Numbered from the stretch's first letter, positions 34,984-44,612 are shown. The stretch: 64,000 bases of DNA from Bradyrhizobium icense (GCF_001693385.1 NZ_CP016428.1:2790001-2854000), one strand, 5' to 3'. Program-made: numbers and translations. Notes: generated from the sequence alone by a model not told the origin.

Positions 34984-35919
34984 TCAATAGCCCCGTTGGC
35001 GGTTGATCGAGTGCGGTGGGCGCCGGCCGGCCCGTATCGCTTCCGCCGTCGCCCGAAACGTCGCGCCGATCGCCTCCACGCTGACCTCGCAGGCATCGTG
35101 CGGCGTGACGACGATGCGAGGATGCCGCCAGAACGGATGGCGCGGCGCCAGCGGCTCGGTTGCGAAGACGTCGAGCGCAGCGCCGGCCAGTTGGCCGTCC
35201 TCCAGCGCGGCGAGCAGATCGACTTCGACCAGATGCTCGCCGCGGCCGACTTGGATCAGGTAGCCGCCGCGATACATTCGGGCAAATGTCTTGCGGTTGA
35301 GAATGCCTCTTGTCTCCGGCGTCAGCGGCAGCAGGTTCACGAGAACCTCGGTCTGGCCGAGCATGGCATCGAGGCCCGCCGCACCATGGAAGCTGCGCAC
35401 GCCTTGTAGCGCTGGCTTTGCAGTCCGGCTCCACGCCATCACCGGAAAACCAAGCAAAGCGAGATCGGCGGCGACCCGGCGACCGATCTCGCCAAAACCC
35501 AAAATGCTGACCGGCACGTCCTGTGCCCGGCGCTGGCCAAGACGCTGCCAGCGTTCCTCACGCTGCTGCGCCTGATAGGTCGCAAAGCGCCGCTGATGGC
35601 CGATGACGTGCCAGGCAACGAAGCCCGACATCATCTGTGCCTGCGCCGGATCGACGACACGGATCACGTCCACGTCGGGCCGCAGGCTGGGACACGCCAA
35701 AATGTTGTCGACGCCGGCGCCGATCGAGCAGACCGCCTGCAGGTTGGGGTAGCGTTCGAAGGCGTCATCCGGTGGGTGCCAGGCCACCGCCAGCCGCACG
35801 TCCATTGCCGGACCTTCGTGCGGATGGCTGACGATTTCGATACGGTCGGCAGCGCGCATGAATTGCGGGCCGAGATAGAAGCGAAGATCGAGGCTCTTGC
35901 TAACCAGGACGCAGCGCAT
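34984..35919 (-). CDS. Glyoxylate/hydroxypyruvate reductase A-like dehydrogenase
   Basis: This 311-residue 2-hydroxyacid dehydrogenase resembles GhrA: an N-terminal VAWHPPDDAFERYPNLQAVCSIGAGVDN, the cofactor loop SILGFGEIGRRVAADLALLG, and the active-site Arg, Glu and His in IQVGRGEHLVE, LDVFATEPLAPRHPFW and VVTPHDA. It would reduce glyoxylate or hydroxypyruvate with NADPH. It is the last gene of the minus-strand ABC transporter unit (15 bp after the ATPase gene), so it may act on the imported compound's breakdown product. Confidence 0.88.
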   Translation of the reverse strand: MRCVLVSKSLDLRFYLGPQFMRAADRIEIVSHPHEGPAMDVRLAVAWHPPDDAFERYPNLQAVCSIGAGVDNILACPSLRPDVDVIRVVDPAQAQMMSGFVAWHVIGHQRRFATYQAQQREERWQRLGQRRAQDVPVSILGFGEIGRRVAADLALLGFPVMAWSRTAKPALQGVRSFHGAAGLDAMLGQTEVLVNLLPLTPETRGILNRKTFARMYRGGYLIQVGRGEHLVEVDLLAALEDGQLAGAALDVFATEPLAPRHPFWRHPRIVVTPHDACEVSVEAIGATFRATAEAIRAGRRPPHSINRQRGY

Positions 35920-35934
35920 TGTTCACGGTCTCGT

Positions 35935-37542
35935 TCATGCCGCCTTCGACGACGAGGTTTGCCCGGGTACGGCGGAAAGCAGCTCGCGCGTGTAGGCGTG
36001 CTCGGGGGCCGCGAACAGGAGCGAGGCGGATTTGAGCTCGACGATTGAGCCGCGCTGCATCACGGCGATGCGGTCGCAGATCTGCGCGGCTACGCGCAAA
36101 TCGTGGGTGATGAACAGCATCGACAGGCCCAGCCGCGCCTTCAAGTCTTCCAGCAGGTGCAGGACCTGCGCCTGAACGGAGACGTCGAGCGCAGAGACGG
36201 CTTCGTCGGCGACCAGGATCTCCGGATCGAGCGCCAGCGCTCGCGCAATTCCGATGCGCTGGCGCTGCCCGCCGGAGAATTCATGCGGAAAGCGCTCCAT
36301 CGCACTGGCATTGAGGCCGACGAGGCTGAGCAACTCGCCGGCCCGCTTTCGCGCTGCCGCCGGATCGGCGCCATGCGCGACCGGTCCGTCGGTGATGATG
36401 TTCCCGACTTTCCGGCGCGGATTGAGCGAGGCGAACGGATCCTGGAACACCATCTGGATGCGGCGGCGCTGCTCGCGCAGCGCCTTGCCGCCGATCGAGG
36501 TGAGATCGACATCGCCGATACGCACGGTGCCGGCATCGGGTTCGATCAGGCGCATGACGAGGCGGGCGACGGACGATTTTCCGGAACCGGATTCGCCGAC
36601 CAGGCCGAGCGTTTCGCCGCGGTAGATGTCGAAGCTGACGTCCTTTGCCGCTTGCACGCGCCGCTCGCTGCGAAACCATCCGCCGCCGCTGACATAGGTC
36701 TTGCCGAGGCCGATTACTTCCACCGCCTTGCTGCGATCGGGTAGCGGCGTCCGCTGCGGCGGCTGCAGCGTGGGAACGGCGGCGAGCAACGCGCGGGTGT
36801 AGGGATGTTGCGCGCGGAGCAGCACGTCGTCGGCAGTGCCCTGTTCGACGACCTTGCCGTGTTGAAGCACGACCACGCGATCGGCAATTTCGGCGACGAC
36901 GCCGAAATCGTGGGTGATGAACATAACAGCCATGTTGCGGCGACGCTGCAGGTCGCGGATCAATTTGAGGATCTGCGCCTGCGTCGTGACGTCGAGCGCG
37001 GTGGTCGGCTCATCCGCCACCAGCACGGCGGGTTCGAGCGCCAGCGCCATCGCGATCATGGCGCGCTGGCGCTGGCCGCCGGACAGCTGATGGGGATAGG
37101 CGCGCGCCGCGCGCTCGGGATCGGGCAGGCCGACTTCGCGGATCAAGGCGAGGGCTTTCTGCTGCCGCTCCTTCGGCGTCAATAGGCCATGCGCTTCGAA
37201 CATCTCGGCGATCTGCTCGCCGATCCGCATCAATGGATTGAGCGCCGTCATCGGCTCCTGGAACACCATCGCGATGCCGCGGCCACGGAACGCCAGCCAT
37301 TCCGCCGCGCTCAGCGACAAGAGGTTCTTTCCTTCGAACAGAATCTCTCCGGATTCGGCCGCCACCGTATCCGGCAGCAGCCCCATCAGGGCATGGGCGC
37401 ACATCGACTTGCCGGAGCCGGATTCGCCGACCACGCAGAGGATTTTTCCGGCTGATAGTTCGAACGACACGCCATCCACGGCGTAAGCGCGGTCACCGCC
37501 CGGCGGCAGCGCCAGCTTCAGGTTCTTGATCACGACGGTCAT
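35935..37542 (-). CDS. Dipeptide/opine-type ABC transporter, fused twin ATPase
   Basis: This 535-residue protein joins two ATPase domains in the DppD-DppF order. The first (about 1-250) has GESGSGKSMCAHALMG, LSGGQRQRAMIAMALA and LVADEPTTALD. The second (about 275-525) has GESGSGKSSVARLVMR, FSGGQRQRIGIARALA and LVADEAVSALD, where Ala replaces the usual Pro after Glu. Each has the C-terminal oligopeptide-transporter extension (HPYTRALLAAVP and HAYTRELLSAVP). The ATG at 37542 follows GGGAGG within the end of the permease gene. Confidence 0.94.
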   Translation of the reverse strand: MTVVIKNLKLALPPGGDRAYAVDGVSFELSAGKILCVVGESGSGKSMCAHALMGLLPDTVAAESGEILFEGKNLLSLSAAEWLAFRGRGIAMVFQEPMTALNPLMRIGEQIAEMFEAHGLLTPKERQQKALALIREVGLPDPERAARAYPHQLSGGQRQRAMIAMALALEPAVLVADEPTTALDVTTQAQILKLIRDLQRRRNMAVMFITHDFGVVAEIADRVVVLQHGKVVEQGTADDVLLRAQHPYTRALLAAVPTLQPPQRTPLPDRSKAVEVIGLGKTYVSGGGWFRSERRVQAAKDVSFDIYRGETLGLVGESGSGKSSVARLVMRLIEPDAGTVRIGDVDLTSIGGKALREQRRRIQMVFQDPFASLNPRRKVGNIITDGPVAHGADPAAARKRAGELLSLVGLNASAMERFPHEFSGGQRQRIGIARALALDPEILVADEAVSALDVSVQAQVLHLLEDLKARLGLSMLFITHDLRVAAQICDRIAVMQRGSIVELKSASLLFAAPEHAYTRELLSAVPGQTSSSKAA

Positions 37543-37544
37543 GC

Positions 37545-38384
37545 TCAGCGTCCTCCCTTGGCGAGGCGAGGGTTGAGCGCGTCGTTGAGGCCTTCGCCGA
37601 TCAGGTTCAGTGCCAGTACCGAAAGCAGAATGGCGATGCCGGGGAATACCGTGATCCACCAGGCCTGACGGATCACGGTGCGGCCGGCGCCAACCATGTA
37701 GCCCCACGACATCAGGTTGGGATCGCCGAGGCCGAGAAAGGAGAGCGACGATTCCAGGAGGATCGCGGTCGCGACCATCAGCGAGGCCAGCACGATGACG
37801 GGCGACAGCGCATTGGGCAGGATCTCGCGCCAGATGATCCACCAGTTGGTCTGGCCGGTTACCACCGCCGCCTGGACATATTCGCGCGTGCGCAGCGACA
37901 GCACCTCACCGCGCACCAGCCGCGCCACCGGCGGCCAGCTTACGATGGCGATGGCGGCGACGATCGAGACGATGGACGGCTGCATGATCGCGACCAGCAC
38001 GATTGCCAGCGCAAAGCTCGGAACGGTCTGGAAAAACTCCGTGAACCGCATCAGCGCGTCATCGATCTTGCCGCCGAAATATCCGGCTGTCGCGCCGAGC
38101 GGGATGCCGACCGCGAGCGAGGCCAGTGTCGAGATCAGGCCGACCAGCAGCGAGACTCGCGCGCCGTAGATGATGCCGGCCATCACGTCGCGGCCGAGCG
38201 CATCGGTGCCGAGCGGAAAGCCGGCCAGCGTGAACGGCGGCAGGAACGGCCGCTGCACCATGCGCCAGGGCGAGGTCGGAAACAGCAGGGGTCCAATCAG
38301 CGCCACGGCGACCGCGATGACGAGGATCGTGATGCCGATCATGCCGCCGGGATTGCGCAACAGCATTCGCGAAACCTGTTTCAT
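37545..38384 (-). CDS. Peptide/opine-type ABC transporter permease, DppC-like
   Basis: This 279-residue permease begins with a membrane helix (GITILVIAVAVALIGPLLF), followed by GTDALGRDVMAGIIYGARVSL, the hallmark of DppC/OppC permeases. It has the EAA-like loop EYVQAAVVTG...REILPNALSPVIV. The ATG at 38384 overlaps the upstream permease by 4 nt. A longer in-frame extension is Arg-rich and rejected. Confidence 0.93.
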   Translation of the reverse strand: MKQVSRMLLRNPGGMIGITILVIAVAVALIGPLLFPTSPWRMVQRPFLPPFTLAGFPLGTDALGRDVMAGIIYGARVSLLVGLISTLASLAVGIPLGATAGYFGGKIDDALMRFTEFFQTVPSFALAIVLVAIMQPSIVSIVAAIAIVSWPPVARLVRGEVLSLRTREYVQAAVVTGQTNWWIIWREILPNALSPVIVLASLMVATAILLESSLSFLGLGDPNLMSWGYMVGAGRTVIRQAWWITVFPGIAILLSVLALNLIGEGLNDALNPRLAKGGR

Positions 38385-39352
38385 GCGGCGAACTCGATGC
38401 GCGGATCGACGGAGCGATAAACGAGGTCCGTGATCAGGTTGAAGGCCAGCACCATGGCCGAGCAGACGACGAAGACGCCGAGCAGCAGATTGTAGTCGCG
38501 CTGCAGCAGCGCCTCGTACATCAGGCGGCCAATGCCGGGCCAGGCGAACACGGTTTCGGTCAGCACGGCGCCGCCGACGAGCGTCCCGGCCTGCAGGCCA
38601 GCCAACGTGACAACCGGCAATAGCGCGTTGCGCAGCACGTGACGGCGCTGGATCACAGCATCCGACAGGCCCTTGGCGCGCGCGGTCTTGACGAAGTCGA
38701 GCCGGCTTACCTCCAGCATCGAGGCGCGCGTCATGCGGGCGTAGGTCGCCATGAAGAACAGCCCGATCGTCGTCGCCGGCAGGATCAGATGAGCGGCGAC
38801 GTCGAGGACATGGGCAAGGCCGGTGTAGCCTGCGCCTACCGTCTCGTAACCAAAACTCGGCAGCCAATCCATCGTGACCGAAAACAACAGGATCGCCATC
38901 AGCGCGACCCAGAACAGCGGCGTGGCGTAGAAGATCAGCGCGGCCACCGTAATCGCGGTGTCGGCCCAGGTGCCGGCAAAGCGCGCCGCCAATGCGCCGA
39001 ACAGGATGCCGAAGGCGAGCGAGATGGCGAATGCCGTGCCCGTCAGCAACAGCGTCGCCGGCAGCCGATCGAGGATCAGCTTCGAGACCGGCATCTGCTG
39101 GCGAAACGAAAATCCGAGATCGAGGCTGAGGATGCCTTTGACATACAGGAACAGTTGCACCGGCAGCGGCTGGTCGAGGCCGAACTTCTCGCGCAGTTGG
39201 GCGATGAAAAGCTGGTCTCCCGCGCCGGCTTCGCCTGCCATCACCACCGCCGGATCGCCCGGCGCCATCCGGATCAGGAAGAAGTTCATGACGACAAGCG
39301 CGAGAAGAACGACGATAGCTTTCGCGATCCGCTGGGCGATGAAGGAGATCAT
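38381..39352 (-). CDS. Peptide/opine-type ABC transporter permease, DppB-like
   Basis: This 323-residue permease begins MISFIAQRIAKAIVVLLALVVMNFFL and has the DppB-type PGDPAVVMAGE motif near residue 35, six membrane helices and the EAA loop DFVKTARAKGLSDAVIQRRHVLRNALLPVV. It pairs with the downstream DppC-like permease (4-nt overlap). No clear Shine-Dalgarno is visible at the ATG. Confidence 0.93.
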   Translation of the reverse strand: MISFIAQRIAKAIVVLLALVVMNFFLIRMAPGDPAVVMAGEAGAGDQLFIAQLREKFGLDQPLPVQLFLYVKGILSLDLGFSFRQQMPVSKLILDRLPATLLLTGTAFAISLAFGILFGALAARFAGTWADTAITVAALIFYATPLFWVALMAILLFSVTMDWLPSFGYETVGAGYTGLAHVLDVAAHLILPATTIGLFFMATYARMTRASMLEVSRLDFVKTARAKGLSDAVIQRRHVLRNALLPVVTLAGLQAGTLVGGAVLTETVFAWPGIGRLMYEALLQRDYNLLLGVFVVCSAMVLAFNLITDLVYRSVDPRIEFAA

Positions 39353-39426
39353 GGGCTGTCGCTTGCGTTGGAGACGCGGGGTAGCCGGGCGTCAGACTTG
39401 CGGCCTGACGCCCGATGAGGCGGCGA

Positions 39427-40980
39427 TTACTTCTCGATCCAGGCGTCGCGGAAACCGTCGTTGACGCCGATGCCGGTCGTGATCAGGTTCTTGACGCTGC
39501 AGCGGGTGATGGTCGGGAACTGCAGTTCGAGCATCCACGCCACAGGCACGTCCTCGACCAGGATCTTTTGCGCCTTGGCGTAGATCTCTTCACGCGCCTT
39601 GTCGGGGAAAGCGACCGCGCCGTCGGCGAACAGCTTGTCGATCTCGGGATTCGAGTAGCCTTCGACATTGTTGAACGGCGAGCCCTTGGCGATCTGGCTG
39701 GAGACATAGTTGCGGCCGACGCCGAGCGCGGGATCGCCATACTGGTAGAGATAAGTGAACGCGATGTCGTAGTCCCACTCGGAGACCTTCTGATTCCAGC
39801 CGGGGACATCGGTCGCGATCATCTCGACGTTGATCCCGACATCCTGCAGGTTCTGGCGAACCATCTCGGCCCAGCGCTGCCAGGTCTCGCCATAGGGCAG
39901 CGGCAGCATGCGAACCTTCTCGCCCTTGTAGCCGGCCTCCTTGAGCAAGGCCTTCGCCTTGGCCGGATCGTAGTCGTATTTCGGCACCGCGCTGGTGTAG
40001 TACTTGATTGCCGAGCCCGACGGACCGGTCGCGATCTTGCCGAGGCCGTTCCAGACCACGTCCTTGGCCATGTTGCGATCGATCGCAAACATCAGCGCCT
40101 GGCGGAATTTCTTGTTCGCGGTGGGACCGGAGCGGTTGTTAAGCCAGAGCCAGGAATGCGGGCTGAAGAACTCCCAGCCCGTGCCGGTGACGCAGGTGTT
40201 TTTCAGCTTGCTCAGGCGCGGGACGTCGAAGTTCTCGACCGAGCCGCCCGGCAGCACGTCGACCTTGCCGGTCTCATACGCGACCGAACGCGCGGCAGCG
40301 TCCGGGATGACGTGCCAGTAGATTTCGTCGATGTTGGGCTTGCCCTTGACGTGGTAGTTCGGATTCTTGACGAGGCGGATGAACGAGCCCTTCTGCCATT
40401 CCCTAAACATGAAGGGACCGGTGCCGACAGGCGTGTTGTTGGCCGGGTTGGTCTTGAAATCGGTACCTTCGTAGATGTGCTTCGGGATCATCGGCAGCGA
40501 GCCGACTTCGAAGATGCCAATGAAGGGGCCGAACGGCTGCTTCAGCGTGAAGACAACGGTCGAATCATCCGGCGCCTCGACCTTGTCGAGTTGCACGAGA
40601 TTGCCACGCGCACGCGCATGGGTCTGTTTCAGGAATTCGATCGAGAACAGGACGTCGGCCGATGTGAACGGCTTGCCGTCATGCCAGGTCACGCCCTTGA
40701 CGAGCTTGAAGGTGTACACCTTGGCGTCCTCGCTGATCGACCAGCTTTCGGCGAGGCCGGGCAGCGGATCGAGCTTGGGGCTGTAGCGCAGCAGGCCTTC
40801 ATAGATATTGCCGGCCACCATCTGCGTCGGACCGTTCTGTACGAGACCGACCATCAGGCTCGGCGGCTCGGGTTGGATCACCGCATTGACGACGCCGCCT
40901 GCTTTCGGTCCCTCGGCCACCGCCGCGGTGCTCAGCATGCACATCGCAGCAAAGCTCATCAAAATCTTACGCTTGGACAT
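39427..40980 (-). CDS. Extracellular solute-binding protein, family 5
   Basis: This 517-residue protein has a signal peptide (SFAAMCMLSTAAVA, cleavage before EGPKAG) and the family 5 architecture: LAESWSISEDAKVYTFKLVKGVTWHDGKPF near residue 90 and KFRQALMFAIDRNMA near residue 285. It delivers peptides, opines or similar solutes to the permease genes downstream. GAGGTATGCG precedes the ATG. Substrate unknown. Confidence 0.93.
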   Translation of the reverse strand: MSKRKILMSFAAMCMLSTAAVAEGPKAGGVVNAVIQPEPPSLMVGLVQNGPTQMVAGNIYEGLLRYSPKLDPLPGLAESWSISEDAKVYTFKLVKGVTWHDGKPFTSADVLFSIEFLKQTHARARGNLVQLDKVEAPDDSTVVFTLKQPFGPFIGIFEVGSLPMIPKHIYEGTDFKTNPANNTPVGTGPFMFREWQKGSFIRLVKNPNYHVKGKPNIDEIYWHVIPDAAARSVAYETGKVDVLPGGSVENFDVPRLSKLKNTCVTGTGWEFFSPHSWLWLNNRSGPTANKKFRQALMFAIDRNMAKDVVWNGLGKIATGPSGSAIKYYTSAVPKYDYDPAKAKALLKEAGYKGEKVRMLPLPYGETWQRWAEMVRQNLQDVGINVEMIATDVPGWNQKVSEWDYDIAFTYLYQYGDPALGVGRNYVSSQIAKGSPFNNVEGYSNPEIDKLFADGAVAFPDKAREEIYAKAQKILVEDVPVAWMLELQFPTITRCSVKNLITTGIGVNDGFRDAWIEK

Positions 40981-41039
40981 CGCATACCTCGTTCAAGGAA
41001 AAGGGTTTCGGCGCTCTCAAACGGTCGAGGGCGGGTTTG

Positions 41040-41828
41040 TCAGTTGGCAAAGTCGGGATCGGTCCGCTCAAGCATTCGCTTGAAGGCGGCCCATTCGCTG
41101 TCGGGCACGCCGTTTGTTTCAATCGCGTCGTAGAAGCTTGCGTACTGACCGGCCGTCTTGCAGGCCACGGCTGCAGATAGCTCGATGACCTCAGCCCCCG
41201 ATGACTGGATTGCCAGTTGGGCGCGGCAGGAGCGCTCCAGATTGTGCATCAGCTTGAAGGCTTCGGCGACCGAGCGCCCGCAGGTCAGCATGCCGTGATT
41301 GCGCAAGACCATTGCGAATTTGTCGCCGAGATCGGCGACCAGACGCGAACGCTCATCGAGATCGAGCGCGATGCCTTCATAGTCGTGATAGGCGAGGCAA
41401 TCGGTAAATTGCAGCGACCATTGATTGAGCGGCAGCAGCCCTCGCTTCTGACAGGCGACGGCGATGCCGGCGACCGTGTGCGTGTGCAGGACACAGATCG
41501 CATCATGCCGCGCGGCATGGATCGCACTGTGAATCGTAAAACCTGCCGGGTTGATGCCGAGCCCCGTGGGATCGTCGACGACGTTGCCGTCGAGGTCGAC
41601 CGTCACCAGGTTGGACGCCGTGACTTCCTCGAAACGCAAGCCGTAGGGGTTGATGAGAAAGCGGTCTTGCCGGCCCGGAAGCCGGACGGAGATGTGGGTG
41701 TAGATGCTGTCGTCGAGACCAAGCCGGTGAATCAGCCGGTAGGCCGCCGCGAGGTCGATCCGGATTTGCAGGGTCTGGTCGTTCGCCGCCGGCCAGGCGT
41801 TTGCGGTGTTGTGTGCTGCGCTTGTCAT
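41040..41828 (-). CDS. Class II aldolase/adducin family protein
   Basis: This 262-residue protein has the class II aldolase fold with metal histidines in HTHTVAG and LRNHGMLTCG, and IYTHISVRLPG near the N-terminus. Characterised relatives cleave phosphorylated sugars, but non-phosphorylated acids are also used. It is the first gene of the minus-strand transporter unit, 59 bp upstream of the solute-binding protein. AAGGCGGAA precedes the ATG. Confidence 0.88.
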   Translation of the reverse strand: MTSAAHNTANAWPAANDQTLQIRIDLAAAYRLIHRLGLDDSIYTHISVRLPGRQDRFLINPYGLRFEEVTASNLVTVDLDGNVVDDPTGLGINPAGFTIHSAIHAARHDAICVLHTHTVAGIAVACQKRGLLPLNQWSLQFTDCLAYHDYEGIALDLDERSRLVADLGDKFAMVLRNHGMLTCGRSVAEAFKLMHNLERSCRAQLAIQSSGAEVIELSAAVACKTAGQYASFYDAIETNGVPDSEWAAFKRMLERTDPDFAN

Positions 41829-41888
41829 TTCCGCCTTAATCCAATTTCAACTTTTTCAGCTTGCGTGCGGCGCAGCATCTGGGCAAGA

Positions 41889-41914
41889 TTAAAGTGTCGA
41901 CAATCGACGATTAA
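41889..41914. promoter_or_regulatory. Candidate operator in the divergent aldolase/gntR region
   Basis: TTAA flanks an imperfect inverted repeat with the perfect core GTCGA-CAA-TCGAC (41896-41908). It sits between the divergent aldolase and GntR genes, the expected place for the GntR binding site. It is unrelated to the oxalate operator. Confidence 0.45.
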
Positions 41915-41946
41915 AAGATAACCACGGACTGGCGCGGGTTTAGCCG

Positions 41947-42693
41947 ATGCGTCCTATGTCTCTTCCGGTTGGATTACCGGCACTTGCTGACAGCGATCTG
42001 GTCGGCCAGATCGCTCGAATCCTGATGCAGGCCATCGTTCAGGGGCGGCTGCCTCCTGGCTCGAAGGTGGTGGAGGCAGGCGTTGCCCGGGAATTAGGCG
42101 TCAGCCGCGCGCCCGTGCGCGAAGCGGCGCGCCTTCTGGAGAAGCAGGGGCTGCTGGTCGCGAGCCCGCGACGCGGCTTTTTCGTCCGCAAGCTCGAAAT
42201 CAGAAACATCGACGAGATCTACGATTTGCGTCTTTGCATCGAACGGCATGCCAGCGTGCTGGCGGCGCGGCGGCTCACTCCGGAGTCGCGCGACATGTTG
42301 CGCCGGCAAATCGATGTTCTGCACCGGACCGCCGATCTCGACGACCCCGCCCGGCAGGTGGAAGAGGATTATCGCTTTCACCGGCTGATCTTTGAAATCG
42401 CGGATAACCGCCGTTTGCTGCGGCTATTCGACGATCTCGCAGCAGAGCTGCGCATGGTCATCGGCCTGATCGGCCGCCTCTATGACGACCCGCATGAGAT
42501 CGCGCGAACCCACGAGCCGCTGCTGGCCGCAATCGAAGCCGGTCATCCCGAGCGCATCACGGCGCATGTCGACTACCATATCGGCCACGCCTGGCGCGAA
42601 GTCGGCAGGCTGGTGCGAGAGCTCACGCCGCCCCTCGGCAATGCCGCTGAACCGAGCAGCATCCTGTTTCCAACCAACGGAGTGTCCGTGTGA
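41947..42693 (+). CDS. GntR-family regulator, FCD subgroup
   Basis: This 248-residue protein has a winged helix (about 20-85, GVARELGVSRAPVREAARLLEKQGLL) and an FCD domain (about 95-220). It is divergent from the transporter unit and overlaps the HDAC-family gene by 4 nt, so it probably controls both. The start could be the ATG at 41947 or the in-frame ATG at 41956. No strong Shine-Dalgarno is present. Confidence 0.9.
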   Translation: MRPMSLPVGLPALADSDLVGQIARILMQAIVQGRLPPGSKVVEAGVARELGVSRAPVREAARLLEKQGLLVASPRRGFFVRKLEIRNIDEIYDLRLCIERHASVLAARRLTPESRDMLRRQIDVLHRTADLDDPARQVEEDYRFHRLIFEIADNRRLLRLFDDLAAELRMVIGLIGRLYDDPHEIARTHEPLLAAIEAGHPERITAHVDYHIGHAWREVGRLVRELTPPLGNAAEPSSILFPTNGVSV

Positions 42694-43715
42694 AGGCCGT
42701 CTACACCGAACTGCATCGAAGCCACGATCCGCAATTCTTCTTGGTCCGCGGCGTCATCAAGCGCACCACCGAGCAGCCCGAACGCGCCGACCGGTTGCTG
42801 GCCGGGCTGAAGGCCGGCAACCACACCCTTGTCGAGCCGACGGAGTTCGGCCAGGGCCCGCGCGCCCGCGTTCACAGCGCCGAATATCTGCGTTTTCTGG
42901 AGGAAGCCTGGGACGCCTGGGTCGCGCTCGGCGATTCCGGTTCGGAGATGATCGCCAACATCCACCCGGTTCGCTATCGAGCGACATACCCAACCCATAT
43001 CGTCGGCCGCCTCGGCTGGCACGCGGCGGATACGGCAGCTCCGATCGGCAAGGGCACCTACGCCGCCGCCTGTGCCGCAACCGATGTCGCCACGACTGCG
43101 GCGCAACTCGTCATGGACGGCGAAGATGCTGCCTATGCGCTGTGCCGGCCGCCGGGCCACCATGCCTATGCCGACATGTCGGGCGGCTTCTGTTTCTTCA
43201 ACAACAGCGCGGTGGCAGCGGCGCAGCTTCGGCTGCAGCATGAGCGCGTGGCGATCCTGGACGTCGACGTGCACCACGGCAACGGCACGCAGGGCATCTT
43301 CTACGAGCGCTCCGACGTGCTGACGGTGTCGATCCATGCCGATCCCGTCTTCTTCTATCCCTTCGTGTGGGGATATGCGCATGAGCGCGGCGCCGGTCCG
43401 GGCCTTGGCGCCAATTTGAACATCCCGCTGCCGAAGGGCACCGGAGATGACGATTACATCAAGGCCCTCGGCGACGCCGAAAAAACCATCCGGGCCTTTG
43501 CGCCCGGCGCGCTGGTAGTGGCGCTCGGTCTTGATGCCTCGGAGCACGATCCGCTCGCTGGGCTTGCGGTGACCACGGCCGGCTTCCGGCGCATCGGCGC
43601 TGCGATCGCGCGGTTTGGCTTGCCGACGGTTTTCGTTCAGGAGGGTGGTTATCTCTCCGATATTCTCGGCGCCAATCTCACCGCTGTGCTCGGCGGCTTC
43701 GAAGAGGCGCGTTAG
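42690..43715 (+). CDS. Histone deacetylase-superfamily amidohydrolase
   Basis: This 341-residue zinc enzyme carries the family motifs CRPPGHHAYADMSGGFCFFNN (His-His pair) and ILDVDVHHGNGTQ (zinc Asp and His). Bacterial members deacetylate acetylpolyamines or other N-acyl amines in the cytoplasm. The GTG start at 42690 overlaps the gntR stop. With a peptide/opine-type importer next door, hydrolysis of an imported N-acylated compound is a reasonable inference. Confidence 0.92.
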   Translation: MKAVYTELHRSHDPQFFLVRGVIKRTTEQPERADRLLAGLKAGNHTLVEPTEFGQGPRARVHSAEYLRFLEEAWDAWVALGDSGSEMIANIHPVRYRATYPTHIVGRLGWHAADTAAPIGKGTYAAACAATDVATTAAQLVMDGEDAAYALCRPPGHHAYADMSGGFCFFNNSAVAAAQLRLQHERVAILDVDVHHGNGTQGIFYERSDVLTVSIHADPVFFYPFVWGYAHERGAGPGLGANLNIPLPKGTGDDDYIKALGDAEKTIRAFAPGALVVALGLDASEHDPLAGLAVTTAGFRRIGAAIARFGLPTVFVQEGGYLSDILGANLTAVLGGFEEAR

Positions 43716-43742
43716 CGGGTCCGCCCATACGCTGTGCCGCGG

Positions 43743-44612
43743 CTACTCGATGACGATACGTGGCGGTGGCCGGTGCGCTGCGCCGGTTACGACCGCGGTC
43801 CAGACTTCGCTGGCAATGCTGATGTAATGCTTCGCGTGGACACCGTCAGGCTCGACGGCGACGATCGGGCGGCCCTCGTCGGAGGTCTGTCGGATCTGCA
43901 TGTCGAGCGGGATCTCGCCGAGATAGGGAATGCCGCGGCGTTCGGCTTCCGTCCGCGCGCCGCCGTGACCGAAGATCGGCGTGACGTGGTTGCAGGTCGG
44001 GCAGCAGAAGCTCGACATGTTCTCGATCAGGCCCAGGATCGGAATGCTCACCTTTTGAAACATGGCGATGCTGCGCCGCGCGTCGATCAAAGCGATGTCC
44101 TGCGGCGTCGAGACGATGATCGCGCCGGCCAGCGGCGCCTGTTGCGCCATGGTGAGCTGCGCATCGCCGGTGCCGGGCGGCAGGTCGACGACGAGAATAT
44201 CGAGATCGTCCCATGCGACTTCGCGCAACATCTGCGTGATGGCCGAGATCACCATCGGCCCGCGCCAGATCATGGCGTTGTCTTCCTCGACCAGAAAGCC
44301 GATCGACATCACCTTGACGCCGAAGCGCTCCAACGGCTCCAGCATGCGCGGGCCGAGTTGGCGTGGCTTGCCGCGCAGTCCGAACAATTTTTGTTGCGAC
44401 GGACCGTAGATATCGGCATCGAGAATGCCGGTCTTCAGTCCGAGCGCGGCGAAGCCGAGCGCGAGGTTGCACGAGGTGGTGGATTTTCCGACGCCGCCCT
44501 TGCCGGAAGCGACCGCGATGACGTGCTTGACGCCGGGAATGCCGGCGGCTTTCGACGTCGCGCGGGCCTTGAGATCCGAAGAGGTGGCGGGCACAGGCTG
44601 CTCACGATCCAA
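43743..44612 (-). CDS. Mrp/ApbC-family Fe-S cluster carrier ATPase
   Basis: This 289-residue P-loop protein has the deviant Walker A ASGKGGVGKSTTS, ILDADIYGPSQ, DLPPGTGDAQLT and the C-x2-C cluster site SFCCPTCNH. It lacks the N-terminal MIP18-type domain of longer Mrp proteins. It would carry an Fe-S cluster to apo-proteins, here plausibly the formate dehydrogenase or its Fe-S partner. The start is TTG at 44612 with GGA 8 nt upstream, overlapping the end of the Fe-S protein gene by 11 nt, which implies coupling. Confidence 0.88.
   Translation of the reverse strand: MDREQPVPATSSDLKARATSKAAGIPGVKHVIAVASGKGGVGKSTTSCNLALGFAALGLKTGILDADIYGPSQQKLFGLRGKPRQLGPRMLEPLERFGVKVMSIGFLVEEDNAMIWRGPMVISAITQMLREVAWDDLDILVVDLPPGTGDAQLTMAQQAPLAGAIIVSTPQDIALIDARRSIAMFQKVSIPILGLIENMSSFCCPTCNHVTPIFGHGGARTEAERRGIPYLGEIPLDMQIRQTSDEGRPIVAVEPDGVHAKHYISIASEVWTAVVTGAAHRPPPRIVIE

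Noticed and set aside
38385..38867. N-terminal extension of the DppC-like permease
   Set aside because: It overlaps the DppB-like permease in a different frame and has no membrane segments. The ATG at 38384 gives the usual 4-nt overlap.
39415..41133. Open frame of 572 codons opposite the solute-binding protein gene
   Set aside because: Antisense artefact. The minus-strand gene has signal peptide, motifs and Shine-Dalgarno.
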